Shown here one piece after another: positions 44,558-53,482 of a stretch of DNA of 64,000 nucleotides. How positions within the stretch are numbered: position 1 is the first letter of the stretch; each line of letters opens with the position of its first letter. The notes below the pieces were generated by a model that saw only the letters and a program-made list of their open reading frames with translations, was not told the origin of the DNA and made no database searches. Made by a program: the position numbers and the translations under genes. The stretch is from B69-G16 sp964501905 (GTDB taxonomy: Archaea; Thermoproteota; Thermoprotei; Thermofilales; B69-G16): contig CAZCTW010000012.1 of NCBI GenBank assembly GCA_964501905.1, forward strand, positions 12,755 to 76,754, written 5' to 3'.

Positions 44558-46024
44558 CTAGTGGTTATGGAACTCGCTAGATTCTTTACGGTAGTACGCT
44601 ATTCTAGAACTTCGCTTAAGTACTAGAAGTAGAGGCCCTATGTCGCCTGTCTCTTCTTCCGGGAAGAAGATTCTTAACGGAGCTTTGACGCATCTCAGCA
44701 CCATTGCTCCATCGGTAAAACCATAGGAGACCCACTTGCCATTGGACCATACGAGCCGGCTATTCCAACCAGCGTATCCTAGCTTAGCAACAGAGAGTAT
44801 GACTTCCAGATCCTCCTTGCTAAGGCCTGTTATGATGCCGTTTTCAGAAAGCCATTCTAGCTCTGTTTTCAAAGCATTTTTGACTTCCTCCTCGCTTATA
44901 TCGTAAGCAGGGACGAACCGGGATCTGGTAGATTCCTGGAATTTCACGAATAAGCACTTATCTACGAGTTTTTCGCCTAAGCCGATAGCCTTGAAAGCGT
45001 TTCTAAACTCTTCTAAGATTTCGCTGCTCAACTCGTCTAGGTTAGCGACTCTAAGCGAGAGATAGGCTTCGCCTCCTCTACCCTTTCCCTCTATAGACAA
45101 CTTTGCTTCGTCCAGCTTCTTCGTCATAATAAATCCCATGTAGTTGTCCTCTGAAATCCTCTTTACCCAAACAGTCCAACCGAGTTTCCGCGCCTCTTCA
45201 ACTTTGAGCTCGGAAATATCGAATTTCTCGCTAGCATATTCAATGCTACAGGTATGCACGGTAGTGGTGTTTACCTCCTGTTTTAGAGGTACCTGTATCC
45301 TCACCGCGATGTACTTTTCCTGCTCCGGCGGCTTTCTGGCCAAAGCATCCTTAATCATGTGCGTCTTTAAGAGCTTCTTAAGCTCGGGTAGCCCTATCTT
45401 GTCTAGAAGGCTACCGGCTTCGGACTTTATCTTCGAAGCAAGTTCGTCGTCCACCTCCTCGACCCCCCTAATTAATAAGCCGAGTTTTACAGTATACTCC
45501 CCACAGCTCTCGAGCTCGGCTACGCCCAGGAACACTTTCACCTCTGCGCCGTCTATCATCTTAGTGAAAATAAAGACTATACCTCTGCCCTTTGGAGCTG
45601 AGGGCGTCTCTACATCCCAACCGAGCTCGTTCTTAACTTTCTCGATATTGTCGCTTACCTGTTCAGGAGTAAGGTTTAATCCTTTCACGCTAACCACGGT
45701 CATAGGCTCATCGCTTGGAGCACGCACGTTGGCGTACTTTAATCCTTGCTCCGATACTACCACGATAAGTCTATCGTCGTAGTGGCTCTTGTACGCATAA
45801 GCCGAGTAAGCGCTGAAGTGGTCCACGCTAGAAACACCTTTCATTCCCGCTAGTTTAGTTAAATCGTACTTTACCCCCGGCTTATTTAGCACAACTTCTA
45901 TTGCGTAAGGATCCGCCGGGCTAAAACACGCTGACGCCGTGAACTCTGATAAGATAAAAGCCATCGCGAATATTATCGTTATTATTTTACTCCTAACTCT
46001 CCTCTTTAAACGGAATCTTTTCAT
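44558..46024 (-). CDS. Secreted protein with tandem internal repeat, unknown
   Basis: A 488-aa protein from ATG 46024 (SD GGTGAAGAT just upstream; the frame runs on to 46114 but with no support). A basic signal peptide (about residues 1-32) ends in ASACF. Two copies of a domain follow: ELGWDV..GRGIVFIFTKMIDGAEVKV with an ending DKIGLPEL (about 125-225), and KLGWTVWVKRISEDNYMGFI with ending KAIGLGEKL (about 275-370). The conserved order is LGW-V, a TK-(L/I)D-A beta hairpin and an I-G-L helix. No function recognised; it precedes a membrane protein and the nickel transporter on the same strand. Confidence 0.6.
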   Translation of the reverse strand: MKRFRLKRRVRSKIITIIFAMAFILSEFTASACFSPADPYAIEVVLNKPGVKYDLTKLAGMKGVSSVDHFSAYSAYAYKSHYDDRLIVVVSEQGLKYANVRAPSDEPMTVVSVKGLNLTPEQVSDNIEKVKNELGWDVETPSAPKGRGIVFIFTKMIDGAEVKVFLGVAELESCGEYTVKLGLLIRGVEEVDDELASKIKSEAGSLLDKIGLPELKKLLKTHMIKDALARKPPEQEKYIAVRIQVPLKQEVNTTTVHTCSIEYASEKFDISELKVEEARKLGWTVWVKRISEDNYMGFIMTKKLDEAKLSIEGKGRGGEAYLSLRVANLDELSSEILEEFRNAFKAIGLGEKLVDKCLFVKFQESTRSRFVPAYDISEEEVKNALKTELEWLSENGIITGLSKEDLEVILSVAKLGYAGWNSRLVWSNGKWVSYGFTDGAMVLRCVKAPLRIFFPEEETGDIGPLLLVLKRSSRIAYYRKESSEFHNH

Positions 46025-46129
46025 ATCTTCACCGATAATATAGGTGCGTAATTCTATGAAATATCTAAGCATCTGAACAAAATGTTCAAAAAAATCGAAT
46101 GGTATAATTAGCAAGGCTAAAGTCGATGC

Positions 46130-46700
46130 GAAGAGCTCGACTAGGCTAGCTTAACATTAAAATACCTTTGTCGAGAGAATTAGAATGTAAGAAATAATCG
46201 TTTATAATAGAGAATTGATTATTTTTCTTCTATTGCCTTTAAATATGTCGGGAATATTATTTAAAAAGATATGATTTATTACATATAAGATTAGGAAAAT
46301 ATAAATAATTGCTAGATGCATTATTTTATGAGGAGAAGACATTAGAATTTATTCTCATACATAAGCCGTTAGGGCCTCTCCCCCAGAAATGTTAAAGACT
46401 GCTCTCGAGTTTGTAAAGAAGCTTATCGCCGAATCGTCAAAAAATGCGAGGAATGGGCTTTGACGTCGACGTTATCCCAGCTGAAAGGTAGAGGTAGCTA
46501 TTCCAAAATGGGAGAAAGGTCTAGCCGGAAGACCATAATAATAATCTTTCTTTTTATCCCCTCTAGGATATCCACATAAAATTCGTCCATCCTAGAAGTG
46601 TACGAGGTTTTATATAATCTATGTGAAAAATGCATAAGCAGTTTATCTCAAATCTGTTTGTTAAGAAAAGCGACAAAACTCGCTCATTGAACCATAGCGT
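46130..46700. other. Long intergenic region with a gene relic
   Basis: A/T-rich. At about 46385-46530 fragments in different frames read LEFVKKLIAESSKNAR, MGFDVDVIPAER and VEVAIPKWEKGLAGRP, consistent with one decayed gene of unknown family. The rest is featureless to the eye. Confidence 0.35.
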
Positions 46701-46701
46701 G

Positions 46702-47133
46702 TTACCCCTCCATTCTACTTATTAAATTTTTCATAACTTCGTCTAACTCTCCACGAATATCATCTTGCTCTATCAACCCCCATTTCACCGCCGCATCTAT
46801 TAGTTTTTCACAATAAGACTTATCCGCGCCTAAGTTTTCAGCGAGGAAGACCCGTGGTCCTTTTCCCGGAGCGTAGAGCACGTAAAGTTTCGCTCTCGTC
46901 TGCCTATTACGTAAAACTATAAAGCCTTTCTCCACGTTTATCCTTATAATATCCGAGTTCAAAACCTCCGCAACAGCGAGAAATATCTGCGTCAACCTAG
47001 CCCTAGACTCCCTAAGCGCCTTACTCACAGCTTGCTTGGATATTCCAAGCTCCTCAGCTATCTCCACCTCCCTCATACGCTTTCCCGAAGCTAGGAGGAG
47101 TATTTCCTCCATTCTCGGCGGAAGTTTAAGCAT
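46702..47133 (-). CDS. HTH transcription regulator, Tfx-like
   Basis: A 143-aa DNA-binding protein: RMREVEIAEELGISKQAVSKALRESR is a clear helix-turn-helix (about residues 17-44), followed by an alpha/beta region of about 90 residues. It resembles the archaeal Tfx family in layout, but I am not sure of the family. It overlaps the membrane-protein gene upstream by 8 nt, so the two are co-translated. The inverted repeat at 47931-47952 is a candidate autoregulatory target. Confidence 0.7.
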   Translation of the reverse strand: MLKLPPRMEEILLLASGKRMREVEIAEELGISKQAVSKALRESRARLTQIFLAVAEVLNSDIIRINVEKGFIVLRNRQTRAKLYVLYAPGKGPRVFLAENLGADKSYCEKLIDAAVKWGLIEQDDIRGELDEVMKNLISRMEG

Positions 47134-47920
47134 TTGTCATAACCCTCCTCGCAACTAACTCTATAAATTGCCTAGCCTCCTCCTCGCCTACCGCCACGAC
47201 GGCGTAATACCTCCTCCTAGCGTCTTCTAGGATAATTACGTGACGCCTTAAAACCGTAATGAAAATGAAAAATATGAAAACTAAAACCTGTCCAATCATC
47301 AGCGGGAGCAGAGTAGGTATATCACTAGTCAAAGACCTATTGAAGAGCTGGTGATAGTAGCTCCCTATCAGGAAATCTATAACCACGAACACGACGCTCA
47401 ATACCCAACCCGTGTACTTAGCAAATCTCCTATAGCTCTCTGAAGTCAACATAAAATACACTATCAAGCCCAACCCAACGAATATAGGGATGAGGAAGAA
47501 GGTCAAATAGCGTACAGGCGGTAGTGAAGCTTTAATTATTATGTAGAGCAGCGGGTAGGTTATGATGATCGTAAGCGGGATTAACTGCACCTTGAAGTAT
47601 TTAAAAAGCCTACCCTTCTCTAGGTTGTTCATATCAGCTACTTCTATGACATCAGTTATAGTTATTTTAAATACTGTTCTGGGATAGCCATAGGTAAGAA
47701 TTATCTTACCGTCAACTACGTCGACGCCTCTGCCAACTGATAATAGAGCCAACAATATACCAGTAAATACTACAGGAAGAGAAATACAGTCGGGAACCTC
47801 CCCGTAAGCTTGAAGCAACAACGCGATGGGAAACAACACCATCGCAATAGAGAACAAAACGCCTGGCAAACCTACATAAGACGCTGGCCACAACCTCCAG
47901 CTACAACATTTCTCAACCAT
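47126..47920 (-). CDS. Multi-pass membrane protein coupled to an HTH regulator
   Basis: A 264-aa protein with about six helices: two near the N-terminus (15-60), a central pair (around 105-145) and two more (about 160-235). After helix 2 is a PH/bPH2-like stretch (VDVVDGKIILTYGYPRTVFKITITDVIEV). The frame is open to GTG 47929; ATG 47920 is the likely start. A membrane sensor that holds or modifies the regulator encoded next is a reasonable inference. Confidence 0.6.
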   Translation of the reverse strand: MVEKCCSWRLWPASYVGLPGVLFSIAMVLFPIALLLQAYGEVPDCISLPVVFTGILLALLSVGRGVDVVDGKIILTYGYPRTVFKITITDVIEVADMNNLEKGRLFKYFKVQLIPLTIIITYPLLYIIIKASLPPVRYLTFFLIPIFVGLGLIVYFMLTSESYRRFAKYTGWVLSVVFVVIDFLIGSYYHQLFNRSLTSDIPTLLPLMIGQVLVFIFFIFITVLRRHVIILEDARRRYYAVVAVGEEEARQFIELVARRVMTNA

Positions 47921-47961
47921 AGTAAACACCAGTAAACTATATTAAGTTTACTTATATATAA
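47921..47961 (-). promoter_or_regulatory. Promoter with inverted and direct AGTAAAC repeats
   Basis: AGTAAACT (47931-47938) and AGTTTACT (47945-47952) form a perfect 8-bp inverted repeat; a further AGTAAACA lies at 47921-47928, exactly 10 bp from the first. TATA-like tatatataag (47952-47961, minus) touches it. Placement between TATA and start suggests repression. Confidence 0.6.
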
Positions 47962-48170
47962 ATCTTTTGCTCTTTTAACTAGTGTTGTCGAACAATCACT
48001 ATTATTGTAATTAGAAAAGCTGAAAAGCTAGATAGCTTCTACAATTTCTGTAGTTTTCTTTCAAGACTCCTACTGAAAGAGAGAAAATAAGAGTTACTAG
48101 TCTTAATCGTCTTTCATATTTTGCTATAGCCATATATTAATATATTACTATTACCTCAGATTATCTCGAT

Positions 48171-48398
48171 ATGAAAGTCATATCCATTAGGGATGAAACA
48201 TATGCCAAGCTTAAAAAGGTCAAAAATATCCTTAGAGCGGAGAGTTTTGGAGAAGCTATTGAAAAACTTATAGAAGCTTTCTACGAGAGGCGTAGACATT
48301 ATTTTCTAGAGTTAATCGAGAGGACTAGATTGCCCGAGGAAGAGGTGAAAAAAGTTGAAAAAGCGATTAAAGAAATCGAGGAAAGAGAATGGTGGTAG
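48171..48398 (+). CDS. vapB: Antitoxin of a VapBC pair (DUF217/VapB-like)
   Basis: A 75-aa protein: MKVISIRDETYAKLKKVK then SFGEAIEKLIEAF, the ribbon-helix-helix layout of the archaeal VapB/DUF217 group, with a charged helical tail ending EEREWW. It overlaps the PIN gene by 44 nt. Confidence 0.8.
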   Translation: MKVISIRDETYAKLKKVKNILRAESFGEAIEKLIEAFYERRRHYFLELIERTRLPEEEVKKVEKAIKEIEEREWW

Positions 48399-48783
48399 AC
48401 TAGTATTAGATACTTCCTTTCTTATAGAAATGCTGGATAGAGGGCGTAAAGAGCTAGCCGAGCTATCGGCAGAGTATGAAGAAGTGATTATCCCTTGGAT
48501 AAGCCTCTACGAATATCTCTACGGGCATAAAGTAGGGAGGAGGATAGGCGATGAAGAGCTCCTATCTAGAAAGGAGAAGGTGAAATCCCTAGGCCTAGTA
48601 GCTTGGAACAACCAAGAAGTCATTGAGGAGGCTCTCAAACTAGACCTTATGCTGACAGAGAAAGGAGAGAAAATACCCTTCAGCGATCTTCTAGTAGTGG
48701 CGTTCGTCAAGGTCTACGATGCAGATCTGGCAACCTTCGATAAAAAACACTTTAAGATCATTAGAGACAGATTGGTTCCATAA
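48355..48783 (+). CDS. vapC: VapC-type PIN toxin
   Basis: A PIN domain of about 125-142 aa: RLVLDTSFLIEML (first Asp), WISLYEYLYG (Glu), IPFSDLLVVAF and DADLATFDKKHF (late Asp residues). The only canonical start in frame is TTG 48355, which adds about 15 residues before the domain; true start uncertain. Toxin to the preceding antitoxin. Confidence 0.82.
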   Translation: MKKRLKKSRKENGGRLVLDTSFLIEMLDRGRKELAELSAEYEEVIIPWISLYEYLYGHKVGRRIGDEELLSRKEKVKSLGLVAWNNQEVIEEALKLDLMLTEKGEKIPFSDLLVVAFVKVYDADLATFDKKHFKIIRDRLVP

Positions 48784-49032
48784 CATACCTGGTTTAAAAG
48801 AAAATCTTCTCTTCCTTCGGAGGAGACTCAAGTCTAATGTTACGGGTAAAAGTTATATTTTAATCATAGTTCCCGAAGAACTTTGGAGTGGTTGTTATGA
48901 TTACGGGGAGAGAGTAGAGTTTTGTTGTTTTTTAACGCTAAATACTTTTACAAAATACTCAAAATATTAATATTTAGTTTTAACATCTATCTAGACTGTA
49001 GACTCTGTTATTGTTGTCGGGAGGGTTAATCC

Positions 49033-49611
49033 TTGAAAGCCGTAGCTGAAAGAGTTAGTGGGCTACTAGACGTTTACTTGGAGAAATGGCGTAAAGTCTA
49101 CTATAAGGAGATAGAGCAGGGGCCTTCTAGAGTTGAAGCAGTTAAGGATCCTCCTATTCAGTGTTTTATGGTTTCTGATAGGCCTTTCTTCGCCGAGATA
49201 AACTATGAAGACCCATTATATGTGAATATTTTCCGTTCGATAGAATATAGCGCGCTGAAGTATAATCTACCTTCTAAAATAGTGGTTATGAGAATTTCAG
49301 GTTACAGGTTAGGCGTAGACTTGGTTAAGGGGGGTTTGATTAAAAGTCTTGATGACGTGCCTATTGTTCTGGCGATGTATAAGATTGGTTTAACTGATAT
49401 AGTTAAAGAGTCTACGAATTTAATGAGCATAAATATTTACGAGTGTATAAGTTGTTACGGCTTGCCAAACTTAAATAAGACGATGTGTGATTTCGAAGCA
49501 GGTGTTCTACAGGGGATCCTTTCCTGCCTCTACGGCAGTAATATAGTTAAAGAAAGGTATTGCTGGGGTTTAGGATTTTCCTTCTGCGGTTTCGACGTGA
49601 TATTCGAGTGA
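49033..49611 (+). CDS. V4R-domain protein upstream of the CO-oxidation operon
   Basis: A 192-aa protein starting at TTG 49033 after GGAGGG. The C-terminal half follows the 4-vinyl-reductase (V4R) pattern: YECISCYGLPNLNKTMCDFE then AGVLQGILSCLYGSN and VKERYCWGLGFSFCGF, with six or so cysteines in the places V4R proteins use for metal or ligand binding. The N-terminal part is unassigned. V4R domains sense small hydrophobic ligands in regulators and occur in tetrapyrrole-like and redox sensors. It ends 5 bp before the radical SAM-HTH gene, which precedes cooF. Confidence 0.75.
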   Translation: MKAVAERVSGLLDVYLEKWRKVYYKEIEQGPSRVEAVKDPPIQCFMVSDRPFFAEINYEDPLYVNIFRSIEYSALKYNLPSKIVVMRISGYRLGVDLVKGGLIKSLDDVPIVLAMYKIGLTDIVKESTNLMSINIYECISCYGLPNLNKTMCDFEAGVLQGILSCLYGSNIVKERYCWGLGFSFCGFDVIFE

Positions 49612-49616
49612 TTTCT

Positions 49617-50747
49617 ATGAAGCCAAACCTCCTGTTATCGCTTTCAAACGCATGTGATGGAGAGTGCGATTTTTGCACGCTTAAGGTGAAATCCGAGAGA
49701 GGGTCTTTTATATCCTATGAATCTTTAAAAGCCTTTGCTAAGCTAGCGAAAGATGTAAGGTTTAGAGAAGCAGTTATCCTGTGTCCAAACCCGCTGGATC
49801 ACCCACACCTACCGTATATCCTGTCGCTCATAGAGAAGTTAGTCGAGAAAGTGTGTCTATTCATCGAGGCAGGATCCCTGTCAAAAGTTAGGAAGAAGAA
49901 GATTTTAGCCACCGTAGACGAACTAGTGCTGATAGCCCCCTCCTACGAGAGCCTGGCGGAGGAAGAGTCTAGAATTAAAATGCTTTTATCCCACGGCTTT
50001 GAGAAACTGTCGGTTTGGTTAGTTTTTTACGGGCACATAGGCGACGTGGTGAAGCTTTACCAGACGGTGGCGCTGTGTAGGAAGTATGGGTTGAGGCTCC
50101 GAGTGGGAGAGCCGCCTTTTACGAGAATTCTCAACGTAGATCCGGGCGAAGCTCTGGCTAAAATGAAGAGAATTGAAATAGGTCTACGTCACGGCACGCT
50201 CTACGGCTACTGCGCTACTAAGGCTTTCATAGCCAATTACCCGGTTACGCTATTGTCTAAGCCTATTGACTTGAAGTGTAGGAAGGTATTCATAGATTCT
50301 AAAGGTAGAGTGGGCAAGTGTCCAGCGCTCGATGAGATGACGCCAGTCGAAAACATTTCTCCTGATATTCTTAGACGAATAATTTACTCGAAATGCCCCG
50401 CCGACCACGTAGTCCTCGACCCGATACCTATCGTAAACGTTTCTCTTAGAGTTAACGGAAGCATTGAAATCCCCTACGACGTACTTATGCTATTAGAGGT
50501 CGTGGATCAACTTAAATCCTTCCGAGCGGCGTGTGAAGCCTTGGGCTTTCCCCCTTCAACATACTCCGAGAAAATTAAGAATTTGGAGCGCGAGCTTAAA
50601 TTCAAGCTATTGTCTTCTAGCAGGGGAGGGAAGAGCAGGGGTAAAACTCTGCTAACGGCGAGGGGGAAGCACCTACTACATCTTTATAAAAATATTACTG
50701 AAAAGATAAACAAGCAACTATATGTAGACCATGTCTATTTTACATGA
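49617..50747 (+). CDS. Radical SAM protein fused to a ModE/LysR-type winged HTH
   Basis: 376 aa from ATG 49617 (the frame runs back into the V4R gene, but the ATG gives the natural start). Residues 13-20 (CDGECDFC) are the radical SAM triad, C-x3-C-x2-C; a TIM-barrel-like region follows, with later Cys in KCRKVFIDSKGRVGKCPAL (about 220-240) like a SPASM cluster. Residues about 285-365 are a ModE N-terminal winged helix: LMLLEVVDQLKSFRAACEAL, SYSEKIKNLERELKFKLL-like (here TYSEKIKNLERELKFKLL) and LTARGKHLLHLY. A radical SAM enzyme with its own DNA-binding tail is unusual. It sits 5 bp after the V4R gene and 140 bp before cooF on the same strand. Confidence 0.75.
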   Translation: MKPNLLLSLSNACDGECDFCTLKVKSERGSFISYESLKAFAKLAKDVRFREAVILCPNPLDHPHLPYILSLIEKLVEKVCLFIEAGSLSKVRKKKILATVDELVLIAPSYESLAEEESRIKMLLSHGFEKLSVWLVFYGHIGDVVKLYQTVALCRKYGLRLRVGEPPFTRILNVDPGEALAKMKRIEIGLRHGTLYGYCATKAFIANYPVTLLSKPIDLKCRKVFIDSKGRVGKCPALDEMTPVENISPDILRRIIYSKCPADHVVLDPIPIVNVSLRVNGSIEIPYDVLMLLEVVDQLKSFRAACEALGFPPSTYSEKIKNLERELKFKLLSSSRGGKSRGKTLLTARGKHLLHLYKNITEKINKQLYVDHVYFT

Positions 50748-50778
50748 TTTCTATATTAGCAACAGATAGGTTACTTTT

Positions 50779-50822
50779 TTCCGATATTCAATCATTAGAA
50801 ATCGGAATCGTCTTTATATAAT
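50779..50822 (+). promoter_or_regulatory. Candidate operator and promoter of the CO operon
   Basis: TTCCGAT (50779-50785) and ATCGGAA (50801-50807) are perfect inverted halves 15 bp apart, just upstream of a TATA-like tttatataatc (50813-50822). An upstream position fits an activator site; LysR/ModE-type winged helices bind such spaced palindromes. Confidence 0.55.
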
Positions 50823-50887
50823 CTTTCTCGAAAACGGAAAATCTAATAGTAATATTTTAAAATATTTTACTGCAGGTGAATTATATC

Positions 50888-51526
50888 ATGGCCACGGCGC
50901 CGTCGGAGGAGCTAATAATATTAATCGACCCCGAACGGTGCATGGGTTGTAGATCGTGCTCGATTGCGTGCGCGGTTGAACACTCCGCTACGAAGAGTAT
51001 CTATACTTCGCCCGCTGAGACTCCGAAGCCGATCCCAAGGATTTTCGTATTACCGGTTGCGATATACAACGTGCCTATGAGGTGTCAACACTGCAAGGAT
51101 GCTCCATGTATGGCCGTGTGCCCCACGGGGGCTATAAGTAGGAGCGATGAGGGGTTTGTAGTTTTAAACCCTGAGAAGTGCATCGGTTGCCTAATGTGCG
51201 CGCTTGCCTGCCCGTTCGGCCATCCAAGGTTCGACTCTGAGACCAAGACCGTCGTTAAATGCGACTTCTGCATTAACAGATTAAGGAAAGGGCAGCAACC
51301 GGCTTGCGTAGAGGCTTGTCCGACGGGAGCGTTGAGGTTTGGAACGCTTGACGAGTTAATGAGAGAAGTCGCTAAGGAAAAAGCCGAGCAGTTAATTTCT
51401 GGTCTGGGAGCGGCGCCCGGGAAGGTTGTAGTAGTCCCGGGTGCTAGAAAGGTTGAGGTGGCTAAGCCATCTCCTGTTAAATTATCGGATGTTGTTTCCA
51501 TGTATTCTCGCGTGAGGTGGACGTAG
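50888..51526 (+). CDS. cooF: CooF-like polyferredoxin, CODH electron carrier
   Basis: A 212-aa iron-sulfur protein with four [4Fe-4S] sites: CMGCRSCSIAC, CQHCKDAPCMAVC, CIGCLMCALAC and CDFCINRLRKGQQPACVEAC, the CooF/HycB arrangement. It takes electrons from CooS and passes them to the hydrogenase. ATG 50888 is preceded by AGGTGA. The cooS start follows its stop by 2 bp. Confidence 0.9.
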   Translation: MATAPSEELIILIDPERCMGCRSCSIACAVEHSATKSIYTSPAETPKPIPRIFVLPVAIYNVPMRCQHCKDAPCMAVCPTGAISRSDEGFVVLNPEKCIGCLMCALACPFGHPRFDSETKTVVKCDFCINRLRKGQQPACVEACPTGALRFGTLDELMREVAKEKAEQLISGLGAAPGKVVVVPGARKVEVAKPSPVKLSDVVSMYSRVRWT

Positions 51527-51528
51527 GT

Positions 51529-53436
51529 ATGTCCTCCTGGGAGTATATTAAGTATAAGGTTTTAGCTAAACAAGTCTCGATAACCCCCGGCGTTCCCGAA
51601 TTAATAGAAAAGGCGGAGAAAGAGGGTATTAAAACCGCGTGGCATAGGTATCTCGAACAACAACCTCAGTGCGGCTTTGGAATTCTCGGCATATGCTGTA
51701 GAAACTGCAACATGGGACCCTGTAGGATAGATCCATTCGGCTACGGGCCTAGCAGGGGTATATGCGGGGCAACTGCCGATACCATAGTTGCGAGAAATAT
51801 TCTGAGAATGATAGCGGCCGGCGCGGCGGCCCATAGCGACCACGCAAGAGATATCTGGCATGTCTTCCACATGGTAGCCCACGGCGAGACCAAATACTAC
51901 ACTATAAAAGACCCCGAGAAGCTAAGGTCGGTAGCTTCGGCTCTAGGAGTCTCTGTTGAGGGTAGAGATGACCTAGAAATAGCCAAGGATGTAGCAGAGA
52001 TACTCTCCGGCGAGTTCGGAAAACCCGGCGATAAACCTTTAAAAGTCTTAATGGGCTACGCGCCGAAGAAGAGAATTAAGGTATGGGAGAAATACGGCGT
52101 AATGCCGAGAGCTATCGACAGGGAAATCTGCGAATGTATGCACAGAACCCATATGGGCGTCGATGCCGACCCCGTAAGCCTCCTACTGCACGGTGTAAGG
52201 ACAAGTCTCAGCGACGGTTGGTCTGGGTCTATGATGGCCACGCTGCTCAGCGATATTCTCTTCGGCACGCCTAAACCCATAAAGTTCACCGCTAACCTAG
52301 GCGTGTTAAAAGAGGATATGGTCAACATAATAGTGCACGGACACAACCCGATTCTCTCCATGAAGATAGTGGAAATCGCCAGGAGTGAGGAGATGCAGAA
52401 GCTAGCGGAGAAGTATGGAGCTAAAGGCGTAAACGTCGCCGGGATGTGCTGTACAGGGAACGAGGTATTAATGAGACTTGGAGTCCCCGCCGCTGGAAAT
52501 ATGCTAATGCAGGAGTTGGCGATAATCACGGGCGCGGTCGAGGCGATGATTGTAGACTACCAGTGCGTTATGCCCGCCTTAGCGTCGACCGCCGGGTGCT
52601 ACCACACTAAACTAATTACAACAGAGCCTAAGATGCATATACCCGGCGCGGTCCACATAGAGTTCGAACCTGAAAAAGCCGACGAGATCGCCAAGAAGAT
52701 AGTGACCCTGGCTATAGAGAACTACCCGAATAGGCCTAAGGAGAGAGTCTTTATACCCAAGCACAAAGTAGAGGCTATGGCCGGATTCAGCGTCGAAGCT
52801 ATTCTATCGGCGTTGGGCGGCACTCTAGACCCCCTGTTAAACGCGCTTAAAGATGGAACTATTAAAGGTATAGTCGGCGTAGTCGGTTGCGTCAACCCCA
52901 AGGTTAAACACAATTATAGCCACATAACGCTAACTAAGAAGCTGATAGAAAACGATATACTAGTCGTAGGTACGGGATGCTGGGCGATAGCGGCTGCTAT
53001 GCACGGCTTGCTCAGTCCAGAGGCAGCTAAACTCGCTGGGCCGGGAGTAAGGAAGATATGCGAGGCGCTGGGCATACCGCCGTGCCTACATATGGGTAGC
53101 TGCGTCGATTGCTCTAGGATACTTATAGCGTTGGCCGCTATGGCCGAGGCCCTTGGAGTAGATATACCCGACCTACCGGTCGCTGGTTCGGCGCCGGAGT
53201 GGATGAGCGAGAAGGCGGTTAGCATTGGAACGTACTTCGTTGCCAGCGGAGTCTTCACTCACCTAGGCACGATTCCTCCGGTGCTTGGCAGCAGAACCGT
53301 TACTAAGATATTGACGGAGGATGTAGAGGATCTCTTTGGCGGCAAGTTCTACGTAGAACCGGATCCCGAGAAAGCCGCTGAGACTATAATAGAGGTTATA
53401 GCTGAAAAACGCAAAAAACTCGGTTGGCCTGTTTAA
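51529..53436 (+). CDS. cooS: Anaerobic Ni-Fe carbon monoxide dehydrogenase catalytic subunit
   Basis: Oxidises CO to CO2 at a [Ni-4Fe-4S] C-cluster. A 635-aa CooS: D/B-cluster Cys in CGFGILGICCRNCNMGPCR (about residues 44-62), HGHNP (His ligand side), MCCTGNE, GVVGCVNPK, GTGCWAI, and MGSCVDCSR for the last C-cluster ligands. These residues and the length are those of the homodimeric bacterial/archaeal type, not the archaeal CdhA. It is in one operon with cooF, cooC and cooT and the hydrogenase. Confidence 0.95.
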   Translation: MSSWEYIKYKVLAKQVSITPGVPELIEKAEKEGIKTAWHRYLEQQPQCGFGILGICCRNCNMGPCRIDPFGYGPSRGICGATADTIVARNILRMIAAGAAAHSDHARDIWHVFHMVAHGETKYYTIKDPEKLRSVASALGVSVEGRDDLEIAKDVAEILSGEFGKPGDKPLKVLMGYAPKKRIKVWEKYGVMPRAIDREICECMHRTHMGVDADPVSLLLHGVRTSLSDGWSGSMMATLLSDILFGTPKPIKFTANLGVLKEDMVNIIVHGHNPILSMKIVEIARSEEMQKLAEKYGAKGVNVAGMCCTGNEVLMRLGVPAAGNMLMQELAIITGAVEAMIVDYQCVMPALASTAGCYHTKLITTEPKMHIPGAVHIEFEPEKADEIAKKIVTLAIENYPNRPKERVFIPKHKVEAMAGFSVEAILSALGGTLDPLLNALKDGTIKGIVGVVGCVNPKVKHNYSHITLTKKLIENDILVVGTGCWAIAAAMHGLLSPEAAKLAGPGVRKICEALGIPPCLHMGSCVDCSRILIALAAMAEALGVDIPDLPVAGSAPEWMSEKAVSIGTYFVASGVFTHLGTIPPVLGSRTVTKILTEDVEDLFGGKFYVEPDPEKAAETIIEVIAEKRKKLGWPV

Positions 53437-53482
53437 AATTCAAATTTTTTAATTTCTTTTTATTAATGAGGATAGATTCGTC

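Noticed and set aside
45144..45782. 212-codon plus-strand frame
   Set aside because: Antisense to the secreted repeat protein; no start signal and Ser-rich shadow composition.
48355..48399. ATG at the end of the antitoxin as VapC start
   Set aside because: That ATG is out of frame and hits TAG after four codons.
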